Assembly (NCBI RefSeq): GCF_015291665.1
Contig: NZ_CP030048.1
Location: 5,890,001-5,954,000, forward strand
Length of the DNA stretch: 64,000 bases
DNA from: Bradyrhizobium sp. CCBAU 53338
GTDB lineage: Bacteria; Pseudomonadota; Alphaproteobacteria; Rhizobiales; Xanthobacteraceae
Direction of reading: 5' to 3'
Positions within the stretch are counted from its first letter, which is position 1, and each line of letters opens with the position of its first letter. The notes beneath the pieces are model-generated. The model had not been told where the DNA came from, searched no databases, and saw nothing but the letters and a program-made list of their open reading frames with translations. Shown here in pieces: positions 53,975 through 63,914 of this stretch. Position numbers and translations under genes: made by a program.

Positions 53975-55567
53975 ATGAAAGCAGCACGGCCGAAACTGTC
54001 ACTGGCGGCGCTCGTACTCGCGGGCATGGCTGCGTTCGCCCTGGCCGGTCACATTGCGGCAACGCGCTTCATCCATGATCAGCAGATGCGCCAGCTCGAC
54101 CAGCTGACCGAAGTCGTGTTGCGCCGGTCGGAACTCGCCGTCGACTTCGCGGTGGCAAGCCTCGACGAACTCGCCGGCCGCGGCCTCGCAACCTGCGACC
54201 CCGCCGCGCTCCAGGCGATCCGCCTGCACGTCTATCAGCGCTCCGCCGTGAAGGACGTCCGCCTCGTCAATTCCGACGGTTCGGTGATCTGCTCCGCCTA
54301 TTCCGAGACGCTCGAATTCGACAAGGGCTGGGTCGATCGCGCGGACATGCTTGCCTCGCGCGATTCGAAGCTGATGCTGTTCCGCGTCGAGCAGTTCGGC
54401 GGCGACGCGCTCGGTGTGCTCAGGGACATCGACGACAAGAAGGCGCTGGTCGCCATTCTCGGCATCAATTCCAGCCTGTTCGACATCATGCCTGCCGAGC
54501 TGCGCTCGCATGGCGAAGTTCTGCTCGCACTGACCAACGGCGCAAGGCTCGGCGCGTTCGCGCTCGACGCCGACAAGGCGCTGCCTCATTCGATCGACTT
54601 CGAAAAAAGCTCGACGCGCTATCCGCTGCGCGCGGTCATCCGCATCGACAGGTCGGTGCTGGCGACATGGGACAACGAGGCCTACTGGCCGGTGATGACG
54701 GTCGCGCTCGCGCTCGGCGTACTGTTCGGCGTCCTGCTGTCGCGCACGCGGCGCATGGAGGGGCCCGTCGCCGATCTCGATCGTGCGCTGGCGCGCGGTG
54801 AATTCAGGCCTTACTTCCAGCCGATCTTCGATCTGCGCACCGGTGAGATCAGGGGCTGCGAGATCCTGGCGCGCTGGCTGCGAGAGGATGGCACGGTGGT
54901 GCCGCCGATGAACTTCATTCCGCTGGCTGAATCCAGCGGCCGGATCGAAGCCATGACCTGGCAGTTGCTCCGCCGCGCGCTGGACGAGTTGCAGCCGCAT
55001 CTCAAGGCCGACAAGGATTTCAAGCTCTCGTTCAACGTCGTACCGAGGCACATCCTCGGCGCAGGTTTCGTCGAAACACTGCGCGGCACCGTCACTGCGG
55101 CACGGATTTCGGCGCGGCAGATCGTGATCGAGGTGACCGAGCGCGACGAGCTCGACGATCTCGCGCGCGCCGCGGCCGTGGTAAGCGAGCTGCGCGACTA
55201 CGGCTTTCGCGTCGCGATCGACGACGTCGGCGTCGGCCATAGCGGGCTGTCGCGGCTGAAGGGACTGGGCGCCAACACGATCAAGATCGACAAGTTCTTC
55301 GTCGACACCATCACGGTGGACGCCTCGACGACGACCATCGTGGAGATGCTGGTCGCACTCGCCAGGGACTTCCACATGAGCGTGGTTGCGGAAGGCGTCG
55401 AAACCGAGGAGCAGGTCCGCGCGCTGATTTCATGCGGCGTAGAAGAAGGCCAGGGTTACCTCGTCGCAGCGCCCCTGCCCTTTGCGAAATTCAGCGAATT
55501 GATGGCATCGCGGCGAGATGGGACCGCGGTCGCGATGTCGGTCGGTGACACGGCGCTGGTCGCCTGA
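53975..55567 (+). CDS. Membrane EAL phosphodiesterase with CSS-like periplasmic sensor
   Basis: The 530-residue protein has a first membrane segment (about residues 9-28) and a periplasmic domain with Cys in LATCDPAAL and SVICSAYSE. A second segment lies near residue 240, then an EAL domain. The Cys pair and spacing match the CSS redox-sensing domain, although the motif reads CSA. In the EAL domain the signature is EIL (GCEILARW) and the metal site IDDVGVG keeps both Asp residues; KIDKFF and AEGVET are intact, so c-di-GMP hydrolysis is probable. It may respond to periplasmic redox state. It is monocistronic. Confidence 0.9.
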   Translation: MKAARPKLSLAALVLAGMAAFALAGHIAATRFIHDQQMRQLDQLTEVVLRRSELAVDFAVASLDELAGRGLATCDPAALQAIRLHVYQRSAVKDVRLVNSDGSVICSAYSETLEFDKGWVDRADMLASRDSKLMLFRVEQFGGDALGVLRDIDDKKALVAILGINSSLFDIMPAELRSHGEVLLALTNGARLGAFALDADKALPHSIDFEKSSTRYPLRAVIRIDRSVLATWDNEAYWPVMTVALALGVLFGVLLSRTRRMEGPVADLDRALARGEFRPYFQPIFDLRTGEIRGCEILARWLREDGTVVPPMNFIPLAESSGRIEAMTWQLLRRALDELQPHLKADKDFKLSFNVVPRHILGAGFVETLRGTVTAARISARQIVIEVTERDELDDLARAAAVVSELRDYGFRVAIDDVGVGHSGLSRLKGLGANTIKIDKFFVDTITVDASTTTIVEMLVALARDFHMSVVAEGVETEEQVRALISCGVEEGQGYLVAAPLPFAKFSELMASRRDGTAVAMSVGDTALVA

Positions 55568-55705
55568 GGGACGCGGCTGGCCCGAATTTGGACGGCTCGT
55601 CGACGACCGTTTCCGAACATGTCCCGGTGCGAACCACAGTTCATGACGATACGATCGGCGATCAGCGAGCCTTAACGATATTCCGCGCTTTCGCGAGCGG
55701 CACAC

Positions 55706-56095
55706 ATGGCGACCGGCTATGATATTGCAATGCGACAGAATCATCTCATCGCAGCCGCAGCCGTCTGCCTCGCGCTGATCGTCTATGCCACGCTTGCGAC
55801 GCTTGCGGGCAGGCCGGTTCTGCTGGGCCACGCCGAGGCCTATTGGGTCGTCGTCATCGAGCGCTTCAGCGCCTATTGCCTGTTGGGCTTCCTGCTGTCG
55901 TTCCTTCTGCCGGGACGCTTCAGGCTGGCTTGCGCGTTCGTCATCGCCGTCGCCGTCGGGCTCGAACTGTTGCAGGCGGTGGTGCCTGATCGCGATCCGC
56001 GGTTCATCGACGTGCTGCAAAAAGCCGCCGGTGGCATCCTCGGCGTCACCCTCGCCCAGACCATCCTGGCTTTCCTGCCCAGACCCCCGTCCTGA
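55706..56095 (+). CDS. VanZ-like small membrane protein
   Basis: The 129-residue protein has about four hydrophobic segments (LIAAAAVCLALIVYATLATLAG, YCLLGFLLSFLLPG, LACAFVIAVAVGLELLQAVV, AAGGILGVTLAQTILAFL). The motif LELLQAVVPDRDPRFIDVLQKAAGG is the conserved core of VanZ-family proteins. Their cellular role is mostly unknown outside teicoplanin resistance, and resistance is not implied here. Start ATG 55706 is used; ATG 55730 is an alternative. Confidence 0.82.
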   Translation: MATGYDIAMRQNHLIAAAAVCLALIVYATLATLAGRPVLLGHAEAYWVVVIERFSAYCLLGFLLSFLLPGRFRLACAFVIAVAVGLELLQAVVPDRDPRFIDVLQKAAGGILGVTLAQTILAFLPRPPS

Positions 56096-56149
56096 CGCGC
56101 ACGCTGTCAGTTCGGATCGCGGGTGCGACAGGCAGCTTCGTCCGACAGA

Positions 56150-56578
56150 CTACTTTGCCAACTGCCCGCGCAGTTCGCCACCTGGATTGGCCGCGGTGTG
56201 GATGTTCGCGTACCATTTGCCGGCCAACAGATCGGTAGCCTGCGCCTCGGTGAGAGTTGCGGTGCCCTGGATCGGGCTTTGCGCCGACTTGAACGGCAGC
56301 GCGATGCCGGCATTCTTGCCCGCTTCGCCCGGTCCGTGAAAATGAGCGCCGAGCGCGGGGCCGGTCAGACCCGTGTAGGTCACCGTATAGGTCAGGACCT
56401 TCGTATCGGTGTTGAACGTCGCCTCGGCTTTGCCGGAGCCGGAACTCGCATTGGGCGGCACTTCGTTGCTGCCCTTGAGTTCCGCCTGTAGCTTGACGAC
56501 TTCGGCTCTGGCCGCCGTCACGAAAAGAGGCGGGAGCGCAACAACCAACGCACCCGCCAGGCACACGGCTCTCATCAT
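56150..56578 (-). CDS. Secreted CHRD-domain protein
   Basis: The 142-residue precursor has a signal peptide (cleavage near AARAE). The rest is a CHRD domain: LKGSNEVPPNASSGSGKAEATF, LTYTVTYTGLTGPALGAHFHGP and WYANIHTAANPGGELRGQL, with the conserved His in HFHGP and the closing GGELRGQ. CHRD domains occur alone in many secreted bacterial proteins; their binding partner is unknown. The gene is monocistronic. Confidence 0.92.
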   Translation of the reverse strand: MMRAVCLAGALVVALPPLFVTAARAEVVKLQAELKGSNEVPPNASSGSGKAEATFNTDTKVLTYTVTYTGLTGPALGAHFHGPGEAGKNAGIALPFKSAQSPIQGTATLTEAQATDLLAGKWYANIHTAANPGGELRGQLAK

Positions 56579-56707
56579 GGCAACCTCCCCACCCGGATCC
56601 CCTTGGTTTCAACCCGTTCCGGTGTGAAACACCAGGGGGCGCGCCAAATTCCGGATGGTTGATTATGCCTGATTCGAACGGAGACGACCGCTGCCGGAGC
56701 GGCGACC

Positions 56708-56992
56708 TTACGCCACCCCGCGCCGGATGCTCTCCCGATGCGCGCCGAAGACCCCGGACATCTGCCGGTGGGTGTCCCGGAGCGCCGTGATCGCGTCATC
56801 AAGGCCGAATTCGCCTTCGCGAATGGTCTCGAAAAACCGGCTCATCAGCGCGAAGTCCAGCTTGACGCGGGTGTTTCCATCGCGGCTCTTGCGGCGATCG
56901 AGCGACAGATGCAGCGCCAGCACCCTGGCCTCAGAGGCATTACAACCGCTGAGCGTCGCGAGTTCGTCATAAGTCATCCAGATTTGAGGCAT
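56708..56992 (-). CDS. Conserved-looking small protein with HTH-like start
   Basis: The 94-residue protein begins with MTYDELATLSGCNASEARVLALHLSLDRRKSRDGNTRVKL-type helices (quoted in part: YDELATLSGC, RDGNTRVKLD), resembling a winged-helix start with a wing. It continues with SRFFETIREGEFGLDDAITAL. A DNA-binding role is plausible but not shown. It has its own promoter region of about 120 bases and lies between the CHRD and GrlR-like genes. Confidence 0.72.
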   Translation of the reverse strand: MPQIWMTYDELATLSGCNASEARVLALHLSLDRRKSRDGNTRVKLDFALMSRFFETIREGEFGLDDAITALRDTHRQMSGVFGAHRESIRRGVA

Positions 56993-57118
56993 ATCCCTGT
57001 CCGCCTTTTGTTATGAGCCTCAACCTAGATTTTACATCTGAAGGCACTCTTGCCGCGGTGCGGTCGCCGCGTGCATTCGCAAGAACAGCGTCAATGCAAA
57101 GCTAAAGCGCTGACAGTA

Positions 57119-57565
57119 TCAGGACGCAGGAGGCCTGGGGGGTGCGAAAGGCGGCCGCGGGCGCGACCTGTTGTCGAGCGCCTTGGGCAATTTGTCGGCA
57201 TTGAGCTTCACGATCGCGCATTTCGAATCGACGGCAACGGCTTCTTCCTGGCTGTAGATCAACGTCGCCTCGAACTTGATCTCTGGTACTTCCCTCGCCG
57301 TTCCCGAGCACGTCGCCACCGCGCCATTGCACACGCCGGACAGACCGACCTCGACCTCGTCAGGACCGAACACGCTCGGATTGCCCTCCGTGTGCCGCTT
57401 CACGGTCAGGACGCCGTTGAAATGCTGCTGATCGACCTGATAGGAGCCACCGTAGGTGAAGAAGCTGTCGCGGCCCGAGATCCGTCCATCGACCAACTCG
57501 ACGAGGCCCGTGCCCTGGCCAAGCGGGGTTCTGAACCAGGCAGCGTATTTGCCGTCTCTCAGCAT
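57119..57565 (-). CDS. GrlR-like beta-barrel protein
   Basis: The 148-residue protein begins with RDGKYAAWFRTPLGQGTGLVEL, then RISGRDSFFTYGGSY, VKRHTEGNPSVFGPDEVEV and VATCSGTAR, with FEATLIYSQ. This is the lipocalin-like GrlR fold, first seen as a type III secretion antiactivator partner in enteric pathogens and common as stand-alone genes in rhizobia. An ATG at 57565 with GGATG just upstream fits the family N-terminus; the longer reading frame is not needed. The C-terminal 30 residues are Pro/Arg-rich. Partner protein is unknown. Confidence 0.86.
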   Translation of the reverse strand: MLRDGKYAAWFRTPLGQGTGLVELVDGRISGRDSFFTYGGSYQVDQQHFNGVLTVKRHTEGNPSVFGPDEVEVGLSGVCNGAVATCSGTAREVPEIKFEATLIYSQEEAVAVDSKCAIVKLNADKLPKALDNRSRPRPPFAPPRPPAS

Positions 57566-57712
57566 GAAAACATCCGTCGCAAAGTTCAAACGTATTTGCG
57601 ACCAACTCTGGGGCGCGACAATGACCGATATGGCGCGTGTTTCGCCACGGTTAACGCCCTGCAAAGCCAATTCGTTAAATTGCCGCTGCCGCATGCGGCA
57701 TCGGCAGCACGC

Positions 57713-59434
57713 TCAAAACAGCTCGATGCCGTCATCCGCGGGCTCGACCGCTTCGACCCGGCGAGCGGCCGCACTCGACGAAAGCCCGACGGCTTGCAGA
57801 AAGTCACGATGGACCTCGCGCTCGCGCTCCATCGTGTAGCGCGCAAAGAGATCGTCGAGCAGCGCCTCGTCCTGCGGCTGCGGCTTGTGCGCGCCTGCGC
57901 TTGCCGTCTCCAGACGCACCGCAACGGCGGGGAGTGTTGCTGAACCTTCGCCGAGCGAGCTCATCAGGCCTTGCGCCGAATTCATCAGGCCTTCGAACTC
58001 CGCGCCTTCGTCGACGAGCCGGGTCATCAACTTGCCGAGCCGTTCGTTGCCGACCTCGACCTCGCGTAGCGCCTGGAGGATCTGCGGCTCTAGGGTGGCG
58101 AGCTGTGTGGGATCTCCCTTGACGCGGAGCTCCTTCAATTCGTTGGCCGAGCGCTCGATACCGTCGAGGACGGGCCGCAGGCGCGCAGCGCCCGCCGAGA
58201 CCTGGTCGGCGGTCGCCTTGAGCTCGTTGGCGATGACGACGAAGGCACTGCCGCGACTGCCGAGATGGCTCGCCTTGAGCCCGGCATTCATGCCGATCAA
58301 CGTGATATCGATCGTGGCCTCGGCGAGGCCCGCGATGGCCCTGCGGAACTTGGCGAGCGTATCCTCGACGACCGCGAGCGCCTCGTCGACCGATCGGCCG
58401 GCGCTCTCGCAGGTCGCGATCAGGGTCGAGGCATGGGCCAGCGTCTGCTTGATGCGGGTCATGAACGACGACGAAGCGCCGTCCTCGCCGCCGAACAGCG
58501 AGCGGCCGTGACCGACGACGACGCCAGCATCGCTCAGGATCGCCGAGAGCGCCCTGATGATCTGCGCGATGTCACCGCCGAACTCGCGCTGGGCGTCCCT
58601 CAGCTGGGCCGCCTCCAGCTTTCGGATCGCGTGTATGCCGTACTCGCTGGTCGCAAGCCCCGGAACGAGGCTCGGCTCCGAACCCGACGAAAGGCGCAAG
58701 CCATGGCAGACATGCTCGAGGCGTTGCCTTGTGCTGTCGCCGGCCTGCAGGGAAATGATCGCGCCGCCGACCGCTTCGGCGATCTTCCGCGTGCTGCCGC
58801 TCGCGAGATCAGCGAGATGGCTGCTCTTGCTGCGCTGGTCGCGAAGACCGGAATAGGCCGCACCGAGTTCGGTACTTTCCGCGACGAGCTGACCGCCGTA
58901 ATTTCTCTCGAACTCCTTCTGCCGGCCGGACGCGGTGGCGACGGCCTCCGATAGACGCTGCTGATCCCGAGCGCAGCCCTCGATCGAACCCTGCACGGCC
59001 TTGCCGAGATCGTAAGCTTCTTGCGTGAAGGCGAGAAAGCCGTCGCGATCGCCGTCGAGCGAGGCTGCCTCGATCCGCGCGCTGCGCGCGATGATGGTGA
59101 TCATCTGGATATGCTTGAACAACGGCTTCAGCAGCGCCGACGCCTCGCTCGTGCTCTTGCCGATCATCTCGAGCAAAGCGCTCTCGGCCGGCAACGCTCG
59201 CGCCAGCTCACTCAGCCGAGCCGCGATCTCCTGGAGCGCGGTCGCGGCGACCTCGATCTCCGCACCGGAGAGCTCCTCGGAAAGAGAGGCGAGCCCCTGA
59301 TTCAGCTCCTTGAAGATGATTTGGCCACGACCGAGCTCGTGACCAACGCGCACAAACACGTCCTCGATGCGCGACGAGACGTTCTCGACTGCGGCGATCG
59401 CATCAGTCAGCGTGCTGGCCGGGATGGCGGACAT
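57713..59434 (-). CDS. Soluble MCP-related protein with two degenerate hairpin tips
   Basis: The 573-residue protein is almost wholly helical with no membrane segment or HAMP domain. Two regions resemble the hairpin tip of MCP signalling domains ([22 protein letters not shown]): residues about 111-150 (IARSARIEAASLDGDRDGFL) and about 375-410 (IGMNAGLKASHLGSRGSAFVVI). Both are diverged at residues that contact CheA/CheW, so kinase control is uncertain. It is the last gene of the che run; its ATG 59434 lies just beyond the cheB stop (59440). It could be a soluble receptor or an array-associated adaptor. Confidence 0.82.
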   Translation of the reverse strand: MSAIPASTLTDAIAAVENVSSRIEDVFVRVGHELGRGQIIFKELNQGLASLSEELSGAEIEVAATALQEIAARLSELARALPAESALLEMIGKSTSEASALLKPLFKHIQMITIIARSARIEAASLDGDRDGFLAFTQEAYDLGKAVQGSIEGCARDQQRLSEAVATASGRQKEFERNYGGQLVAESTELGAAYSGLRDQRSKSSHLADLASGSTRKIAEAVGGAIISLQAGDSTRQRLEHVCHGLRLSSGSEPSLVPGLATSEYGIHAIRKLEAAQLRDAQREFGGDIAQIIRALSAILSDAGVVVGHGRSLFGGEDGASSSFMTRIKQTLAHASTLIATCESAGRSVDEALAVVEDTLAKFRRAIAGLAEATIDITLIGMNAGLKASHLGSRGSAFVVIANELKATADQVSAGAARLRPVLDGIERSANELKELRVKGDPTQLATLEPQILQALREVEVGNERLGKLMTRLVDEGAEFEGLMNSAQGLMSSLGEGSATLPAVAVRLETASAGAHKPQPQDEALLDDLFARYTMEREREVHRDFLQAVGLSSSAAARRVEAVEPADDGIELF

Positions 59435-59439
59435 TGCGT

Positions 59440-60531
59440 TCAACCTGTCAGCGCCGCGTGCCCGGCCTGGTACCATTGCATGATCTCGCGCGGGATATGG
59501 TTCAGCGAGACCACTTTCTCGACGCCCCCATGGGCGATGGCTTCCTTGGGCATGCCGAACACCACACAGCTCTCTTCGTCCTGCGCGCGGGTCGAAGCGC
59601 CGAGCTTGCGCATCTCCAGCATGCCGCGCGCGCCGTCGTCGCCCATGCCGGTCATGATCACCCCGAGCGCGTTGGCGCCGGCATGCTGGGCCGCCGAGCG
59701 AAACAGCACATCGACCGAGGGGCGATGCCGCGACACCGGTGGCCCGTCCTTGATCGCAACCTGATAGCGCAAGCCGATGCGCTGGAGCAGCATATGGCGT
59801 GCCCCCGGCGCGATGTAAGCCGAGCCCGGCAGCACGGTCTCGCCGTCCTCCGCCTCCTTGACGCGAATCTGGCAGACGCCGTCGAGACGCTTGGCGAAGG
59901 CCGCCGTGAAGCCAGCCGGCATGTGCTGGACGATGAGAATCGGAGGACAGTTCGCCGGCAGCATCTCGAGCACGTCGTTCAGCGCCTCCGTTCCGCCGGT
60001 CGATGCACCGATGCAGACGATGCGCTCGGTCGTCGGTCTAACCTTGCCCTGCACCGGCGGCGGGATGATGGCGTCGGCCGTCAGCTTCTTCTCGATGACC
60101 CGCCGTTCCGTGCGCGGCCGCACGCGCGCGCGCGCCGCCGACTTCACCGATTCACGCAAGCGCGTCGAGCATTCGAGCAGCGCCTGCCGCGTGTCGATCT
60201 TCGGCTTCGGCACGATATCGACGGCGCCGGCCTCGAACGCCTCGAACATCACGTGCGAGCCTTCCACGGTCAGCGAGGAACAGATGATCACGGGGATCGG
60301 ACGCTGCGCCATGATCTTGCGCAGGAACGTCATGCCGTCCATGCGCGGCATCTCGAGGTCGAGGATCATGACATCCGGGATTTCGTCCTGGAGGCGCCGG
60401 GCGGCCACGAACGGATCGGACGCCGTCGCCATCACCTCGATGTCAGGATCGTCGTTGAGGATCGTTTGAAGGATTTGGCGGACCGACGCTGAATCGTCCA
60501 CGATCAACACGCGAACTTTCTCCCTCGGCAT
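59440..60531 (-). CDS. cheB: Chemotaxis protein-glutamate methylesterase/glutaminase
   Basis: The 363-residue response regulator has a receiver ([14 protein letters not shown], phospho-Asp in [17 protein letters not shown]) and a C-terminal methylesterase domain. The esterase keeps the catalytic Ser in GASTGG, the His in QHMPAGFT and the Asp in MTGMGDDG. It removes methyl groups from MCPs when phosphorylated by CheA. The ATG at 60531 gives the family's length. It follows cheR with a 17-base gap, as in most che operons. Confidence 0.97.
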   Translation of the reverse strand: MPREKVRVLIVDDSASVRQILQTILNDDPDIEVMATASDPFVAARRLQDEIPDVMILDLEMPRMDGMTFLRKIMAQRPIPVIICSSLTVEGSHVMFEAFEAGAVDIVPKPKIDTRQALLECSTRLRESVKSAARARVRPRTERRVIEKKLTADAIIPPPVQGKVRPTTERIVCIGASTGGTEALNDVLEMLPANCPPILIVQHMPAGFTAAFAKRLDGVCQIRVKEAEDGETVLPGSAYIAPGARHMLLQRIGLRYQVAIKDGPPVSRHRPSVDVLFRSAAQHAGANALGVIMTGMGDDGARGMLEMRKLGASTRAQDEESCVVFGMPKEAIAHGGVEKVVSLNHIPREIMQWYQAGHAALTG

Positions 60532-60548
60532 GTTGAACGTGCTCCCGC

Positions 60549-61403
60549 TCAGACTTGAAAAATGGTCGGCTGAACCTGCTTCAGCCCCGGAATGGCACTG
60601 TGAATCATCGACTCGGAATGTCCGACCAGCAAGAACCCTCCCGGCCGTAGATGACTGCAAAGCTGCTCGACGACCTTCCGTTGCGTCGGCTTGTCGAAAT
60701 AGATCAGCACGTTGCGACAGAAGATCATGTCGACGTCCCGGTCGACGGGATAGGACGAATCCATCAGGTTCATCCGCATGAAGTGCGTCATGCGCCGCAA
60801 TTCCGGCACCACCCGCACTTCGCCGCGGGACCTGTCGCGCGAGGAGAGGAAATATCTCTTCACGAACGGCTCAGGCACCGGCGCCAGTACGTCACTGGTG
60901 TAGATCGCCGTCCTGGCGAGGCGCAGCACGGCGGTCGAAATGTCGGTGCCGAGGATGCGGTACTGAAACCGCGATCCGCTCCGGGTCATGTCGTCCAGCA
61001 CCATGGCAGTGGTGTAGGCCTCCATACCGGTCGAACTCGCCGAACTCCAGAATTTCAAGTTCGCATTCCTGCGGCCGTGCAGCTTGAGCAACGACGGAAT
61101 GGCGACGTCCCGCATGAACGCAAAGTGCTGCGGCTCGCGGAAGAAGTCGGTCTTGTTGGTCGTCACCACGTCGATGAGATGGGTCAGTTCGGTGTCGAAA
61201 TGATCGGCCTCGAACAGGTTGTCGACATATTCGTTCAGATCGGAGAAATTCAGCGCCCGCACACGCTTGTGCAGGCGCCCCTCCAGCATCAGCCGCTTGC
61301 CTTGCGGCAGCTTGATGCCGACCTGACCTTCGATCAGGTCGGCAATGGTCCGGAAATGACGGTCCGACAGATGCACGGCCCGGTCCTGGACAGCCGGCAT
61401 CAT
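60549..61403 (-). CDS. cheR: Chemotaxis protein methyltransferase
   Basis: The 284-residue enzyme transfers methyl groups from SAM to MCP glutamates. It has the helical N-terminal domain ([22 protein letters not shown]), [15 protein letters not shown], the SAM site [24 protein letters not shown] and [16 protein letters not shown]. It lies between the MCP and cheB genes on the minus strand. The pair CheR/CheB should adapt the MCPs encoded in this operon. Confidence 0.97.
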   Translation of the reverse strand: MMPAVQDRAVHLSDRHFRTIADLIEGQVGIKLPQGKRLMLEGRLHKRVRALNFSDLNEYVDNLFEADHFDTELTHLIDVVTTNKTDFFREPQHFAFMRDVAIPSLLKLHGRRNANLKFWSSASSTGMEAYTTAMVLDDMTRSGSRFQYRILGTDISTAVLRLARTAIYTSDVLAPVPEPFVKRYFLSSRDRSRGEVRVVPELRRMTHFMRMNLMDSSYPVDRDVDMIFCRNVLIYFDKPTQRKVVEQLCSHLRPGGFLLVGHSESMIHSAIPGLKQVQPTIFQV

Positions 61404-61538
61404 AACCGCCTGCCCCGGCCCCGGAGGCCCGCAGGCAATGAACGTCGGGCCTTCCAGGCCATATCGATTCCCACCCGTTTACACACCTGCAGAAGAGGAT
61501 GGATCCGCCCTCGGGAGCGAACCCGTCACCGGAAAATC

Positions 61539-63350
61539 TCAGCGCTGAAAATCGGCGTCCCGATCATCCTCGCCGTCGTTCATGTCGAAAGCAAAGCCGC
61601 CGCCCGCGACCTTCATCGCGCGCACGGGCCTCGCCTGCGGCTTCCTGGCGGGCCGCTCGGCGGCAGCCATGGTTGCGGCCATGGTTGCAGCCTTGGCGCG
61701 CAGCTGATTGACGGCCCGGTCGATCGGCGCCGGAGCATGGCTCTTTCCACCATGGTCGATGCGGAAATAGGCGATTGTCGACTGCAGTTGCTCGGCCTGC
61801 GAAGCGAGTTCTTCCGAGGTCGAGGACACCTGCTCGGATGCGCTGGCGTTCTGCTGCCCGACTTTGTCGAGCTGCTGGATCGCCTGGTTGATCTGCGCCG
61901 AGCCGACGTCCTGCTCGCGGCACGCGGCGGTGATCTCCTCGACGAGTTCCGCCGTCTTCTTGATGTCGGGGACGAGCTTGGACAGCATGGCACCGGCTTC
62001 CTGCGCCACCTTGACCGTGTCGGCCGAGAGCGTGCCGATCTCGGCCGCGGCCGCCTGGCTGCGCTCAGCGAGCTTGCGCACTTCGGAAGCGACAACGGCA
62101 AAACCCTTGCCGTGCTCTCCGGCCCGGGCCGCCTCGACCGCCGCGTTGAGCGCGAGCAGATCGGTCTGGCGCGCGATCTCCTGCACAATGGTGATCTTCT
62201 CGGCGATGGTCTGCATCGCACTGACGGCGCGGCCGACCGCGGCGCCGCTGGCCTCCGCGTCCTTGGCGGACTGCGCCGCGATCTTCTCGGTCTGGTTGGC
62301 GTTGTCGGCGTTCTGCTTCACGTTCGAGGCCATCTCTTCCATCGAGGAGGACGCTTCCTCGGCGGAGGAGGCCTGCTCGGTCGCGCCCTGCGACAGCTGC
62401 TCGGCGCTGGCCGACAATTCCTGGCTGCCCGCGGAGACGTTCTGCGCCGCAGTCAGGGCTTCCGAGACGATCTGACGGAGCTTTTCCACCATGCGCTCGA
62501 GAGCGAGGCCGAGCGTATCCTTGTCCGACAACGCCTTGGCTTCGACGGTGAGGTCGCCTTGCGCTATCTGATTGGCGAGCGCCGCGGTGGCATTCAGGTT
62601 CACCGTCATCGCGTTCAGCGATTTGACGAGATCACCGATCTCGTCATTGCCGGAGGACTCGATCTTCTGGCTGAGGTCGCCGATCGCCACCGCGTCGGCA
62701 AGGCCGACTGCCTGCGCGAGGGCGCGGCTGATATTGAGCGCGATCCACGTCGCAGCCGCCGTGGCAATCAACAGCGAGGCAAGCACGAGGCTGATCAGAA
62801 TGATCTCCGCCCGGCTGCCGTCCTGCCTCGCTTGCTCGGCTTCGTCGGCCATCGCCTTCTTGACGTAGGCCACATAGCCGTTGGCGGCGTCCATCGCATC
62901 GGCGACCACCTTGCGACCTTCATGCATGGAGCGATCCATCGACTTGGCCTTGTCCGTCTTCGCCAGCCTGACGGTCTCGTCCTGATACGCATTCATCCTG
63001 GCGTAAGCGGCGATGAAGACGTCCATCAGCTTCTTGCCGCCCTCGCTCGCCGCCGAATAGATCTCGTCCTTCGACTTCTGCAGGGACCCGCGGACCTTCG
63101 CGAGATCGGCGGTGAAGACGTCGTACTCGGCATCGGAAGCCAGGATTGCATTCTTTTCGGCCCGGACCTGCGCGAGGATGCCCTTTTCGAGCTCCGCGGC
63201 CTTTTCCATTCGACCGGCACGCGAGACCAGATGTTCCGCCGTTCCGACCATGTCGGACAGCTTCAGATAGCCGACGGCGCCGGCAATCATGGACAGCAGG
63301 ATGACGACGCCAAACGCGCTCGCGAGCTTGGCTTTGACGGTGAATCTCAT
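61539..63350 (-). CDS. Methyl-accepting chemotaxis protein (transmembrane)
   Basis: The 603-residue receptor has a first membrane segment ([17 protein letters not shown], residues 13-29), a four-helix-bundle periplasmic domain, a second segment near residues 190-212 ([20 protein letters not shown]), a HAMP domain and a signalling domain. The hairpin tip is intact ([37 protein letters not shown], cited in part). The tail ends in an acidic [11 protein letters not shown] that recurs in the next MCP at 63915. It senses an unknown ligand and controls CheA through CheW. It sits between cheW and cheR. Confidence 0.96.
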   Translation of the reverse strand: MRFTVKAKLASAFGVVILLSMIAGAVGYLKLSDMVGTAEHLVSRAGRMEKAAELEKGILAQVRAEKNAILASDAEYDVFTADLAKVRGSLQKSKDEIYSAASEGGKKLMDVFIAAYARMNAYQDETVRLAKTDKAKSMDRSMHEGRKVVADAMDAANGYVAYVKKAMADEAEQARQDGSRAEIILISLVLASLLIATAAATWIALNISRALAQAVGLADAVAIGDLSQKIESSGNDEIGDLVKSLNAMTVNLNATAALANQIAQGDLTVEAKALSDKDTLGLALERMVEKLRQIVSEALTAAQNVSAGSQELSASAEQLSQGATEQASSAEEASSSMEEMASNVKQNADNANQTEKIAAQSAKDAEASGAAVGRAVSAMQTIAEKITIVQEIARQTDLLALNAAVEAARAGEHGKGFAVVASEVRKLAERSQAAAAEIGTLSADTVKVAQEAGAMLSKLVPDIKKTAELVEEITAACREQDVGSAQINQAIQQLDKVGQQNASASEQVSSTSEELASQAEQLQSTIAYFRIDHGGKSHAPAPIDRAVNQLRAKAATMAATMAAAERPARKPQARPVRAMKVAGGGFAFDMNDGEDDRDADFQR

Positions 63351-63411
63351 GTTCAGTCTCGTTGTTCGAATTTCGGTTGGTTACGCGCAAGAACGCTTGG
63401 TGTCGCAAAAC

Positions 63412-63882
63412 TCAGGCCGCGCGCGGCGCCTCACCCGGCAACTCGTCGTTTGCCATCAGCTTGGCGAGGTCGAAGATCACGACGAACTTCTCGCCCTTGC
63501 GGCCGATGCCGGCGGCGTAGTCGGACTGCCACTTGCCGCCCACTTCGGGGATCGGCTCGATCGCCTGCTCGTCGATGTCGGTGACCTCGAACACGCAGTC
63601 GGCGACGAAGCCGACGCCGACCAGACGGTCCTTCATCGGCACGTCGAGAATGATGATCCGGGTCGCCTCGGTGGCGGCGACAGTCGGCAGGCCGAGCTTG
63701 ATCCGGAGATCCACGATCGGGTAGCCGGCACCGCGCACGTCGATCATGCCGAGGAGGAAATTCGGCGCATGCGGCAGACGCGAGATCGGTCGCATGTCGA
63801 GAATTTCCCGCACGTTGCGGATGCTGATGCCGAACGTCTCGCCGGCGAGCCCGAGCGTCAGATATTGCGAGGTTGCGGCCAT
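63412..63882 (-). CDS. cheW: Chemotaxis coupling protein
   Basis: The 156-residue protein has the CheW beta-barrel pattern: YLTLGLAGETFGISIRNVREIL, RLPHAPNFLLGMIDVRGAGYPIVDLR, VPMKDRLVGVGFVADCVFEVTDID and GRKGEKFVVIFDLAKLM. It links MCPs to CheA. It begins with ATG 63882, 32 bases after the preceding MCP stop, and precedes the MCP gene at 61539. Confidence 0.96.
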   Translation of the reverse strand: MAATSQYLTLGLAGETFGISIRNVREILDMRPISRLPHAPNFLLGMIDVRGAGYPIVDLRIKLGLPTVAATEATRIIILDVPMKDRLVGVGFVADCVFEVTDIDEQAIEPIPEVGGKWQSDYAAGIGRKGEKFVVIFDLAKLMANDELPGEAPRAA

Positions 63883-63914
63883 TGCAAAAGTCCAGGATCA
63901 GATGGTTCTAGATG

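Noticed and set aside
60651..63584. Very long plus-strand frame (977 residues) opposite cheR and the MCP gene
   Set aside because: It covers several well-recognised minus-strand genes in one antisense frame and shows only composition bias (Arg, Asp, Leu, Gly).
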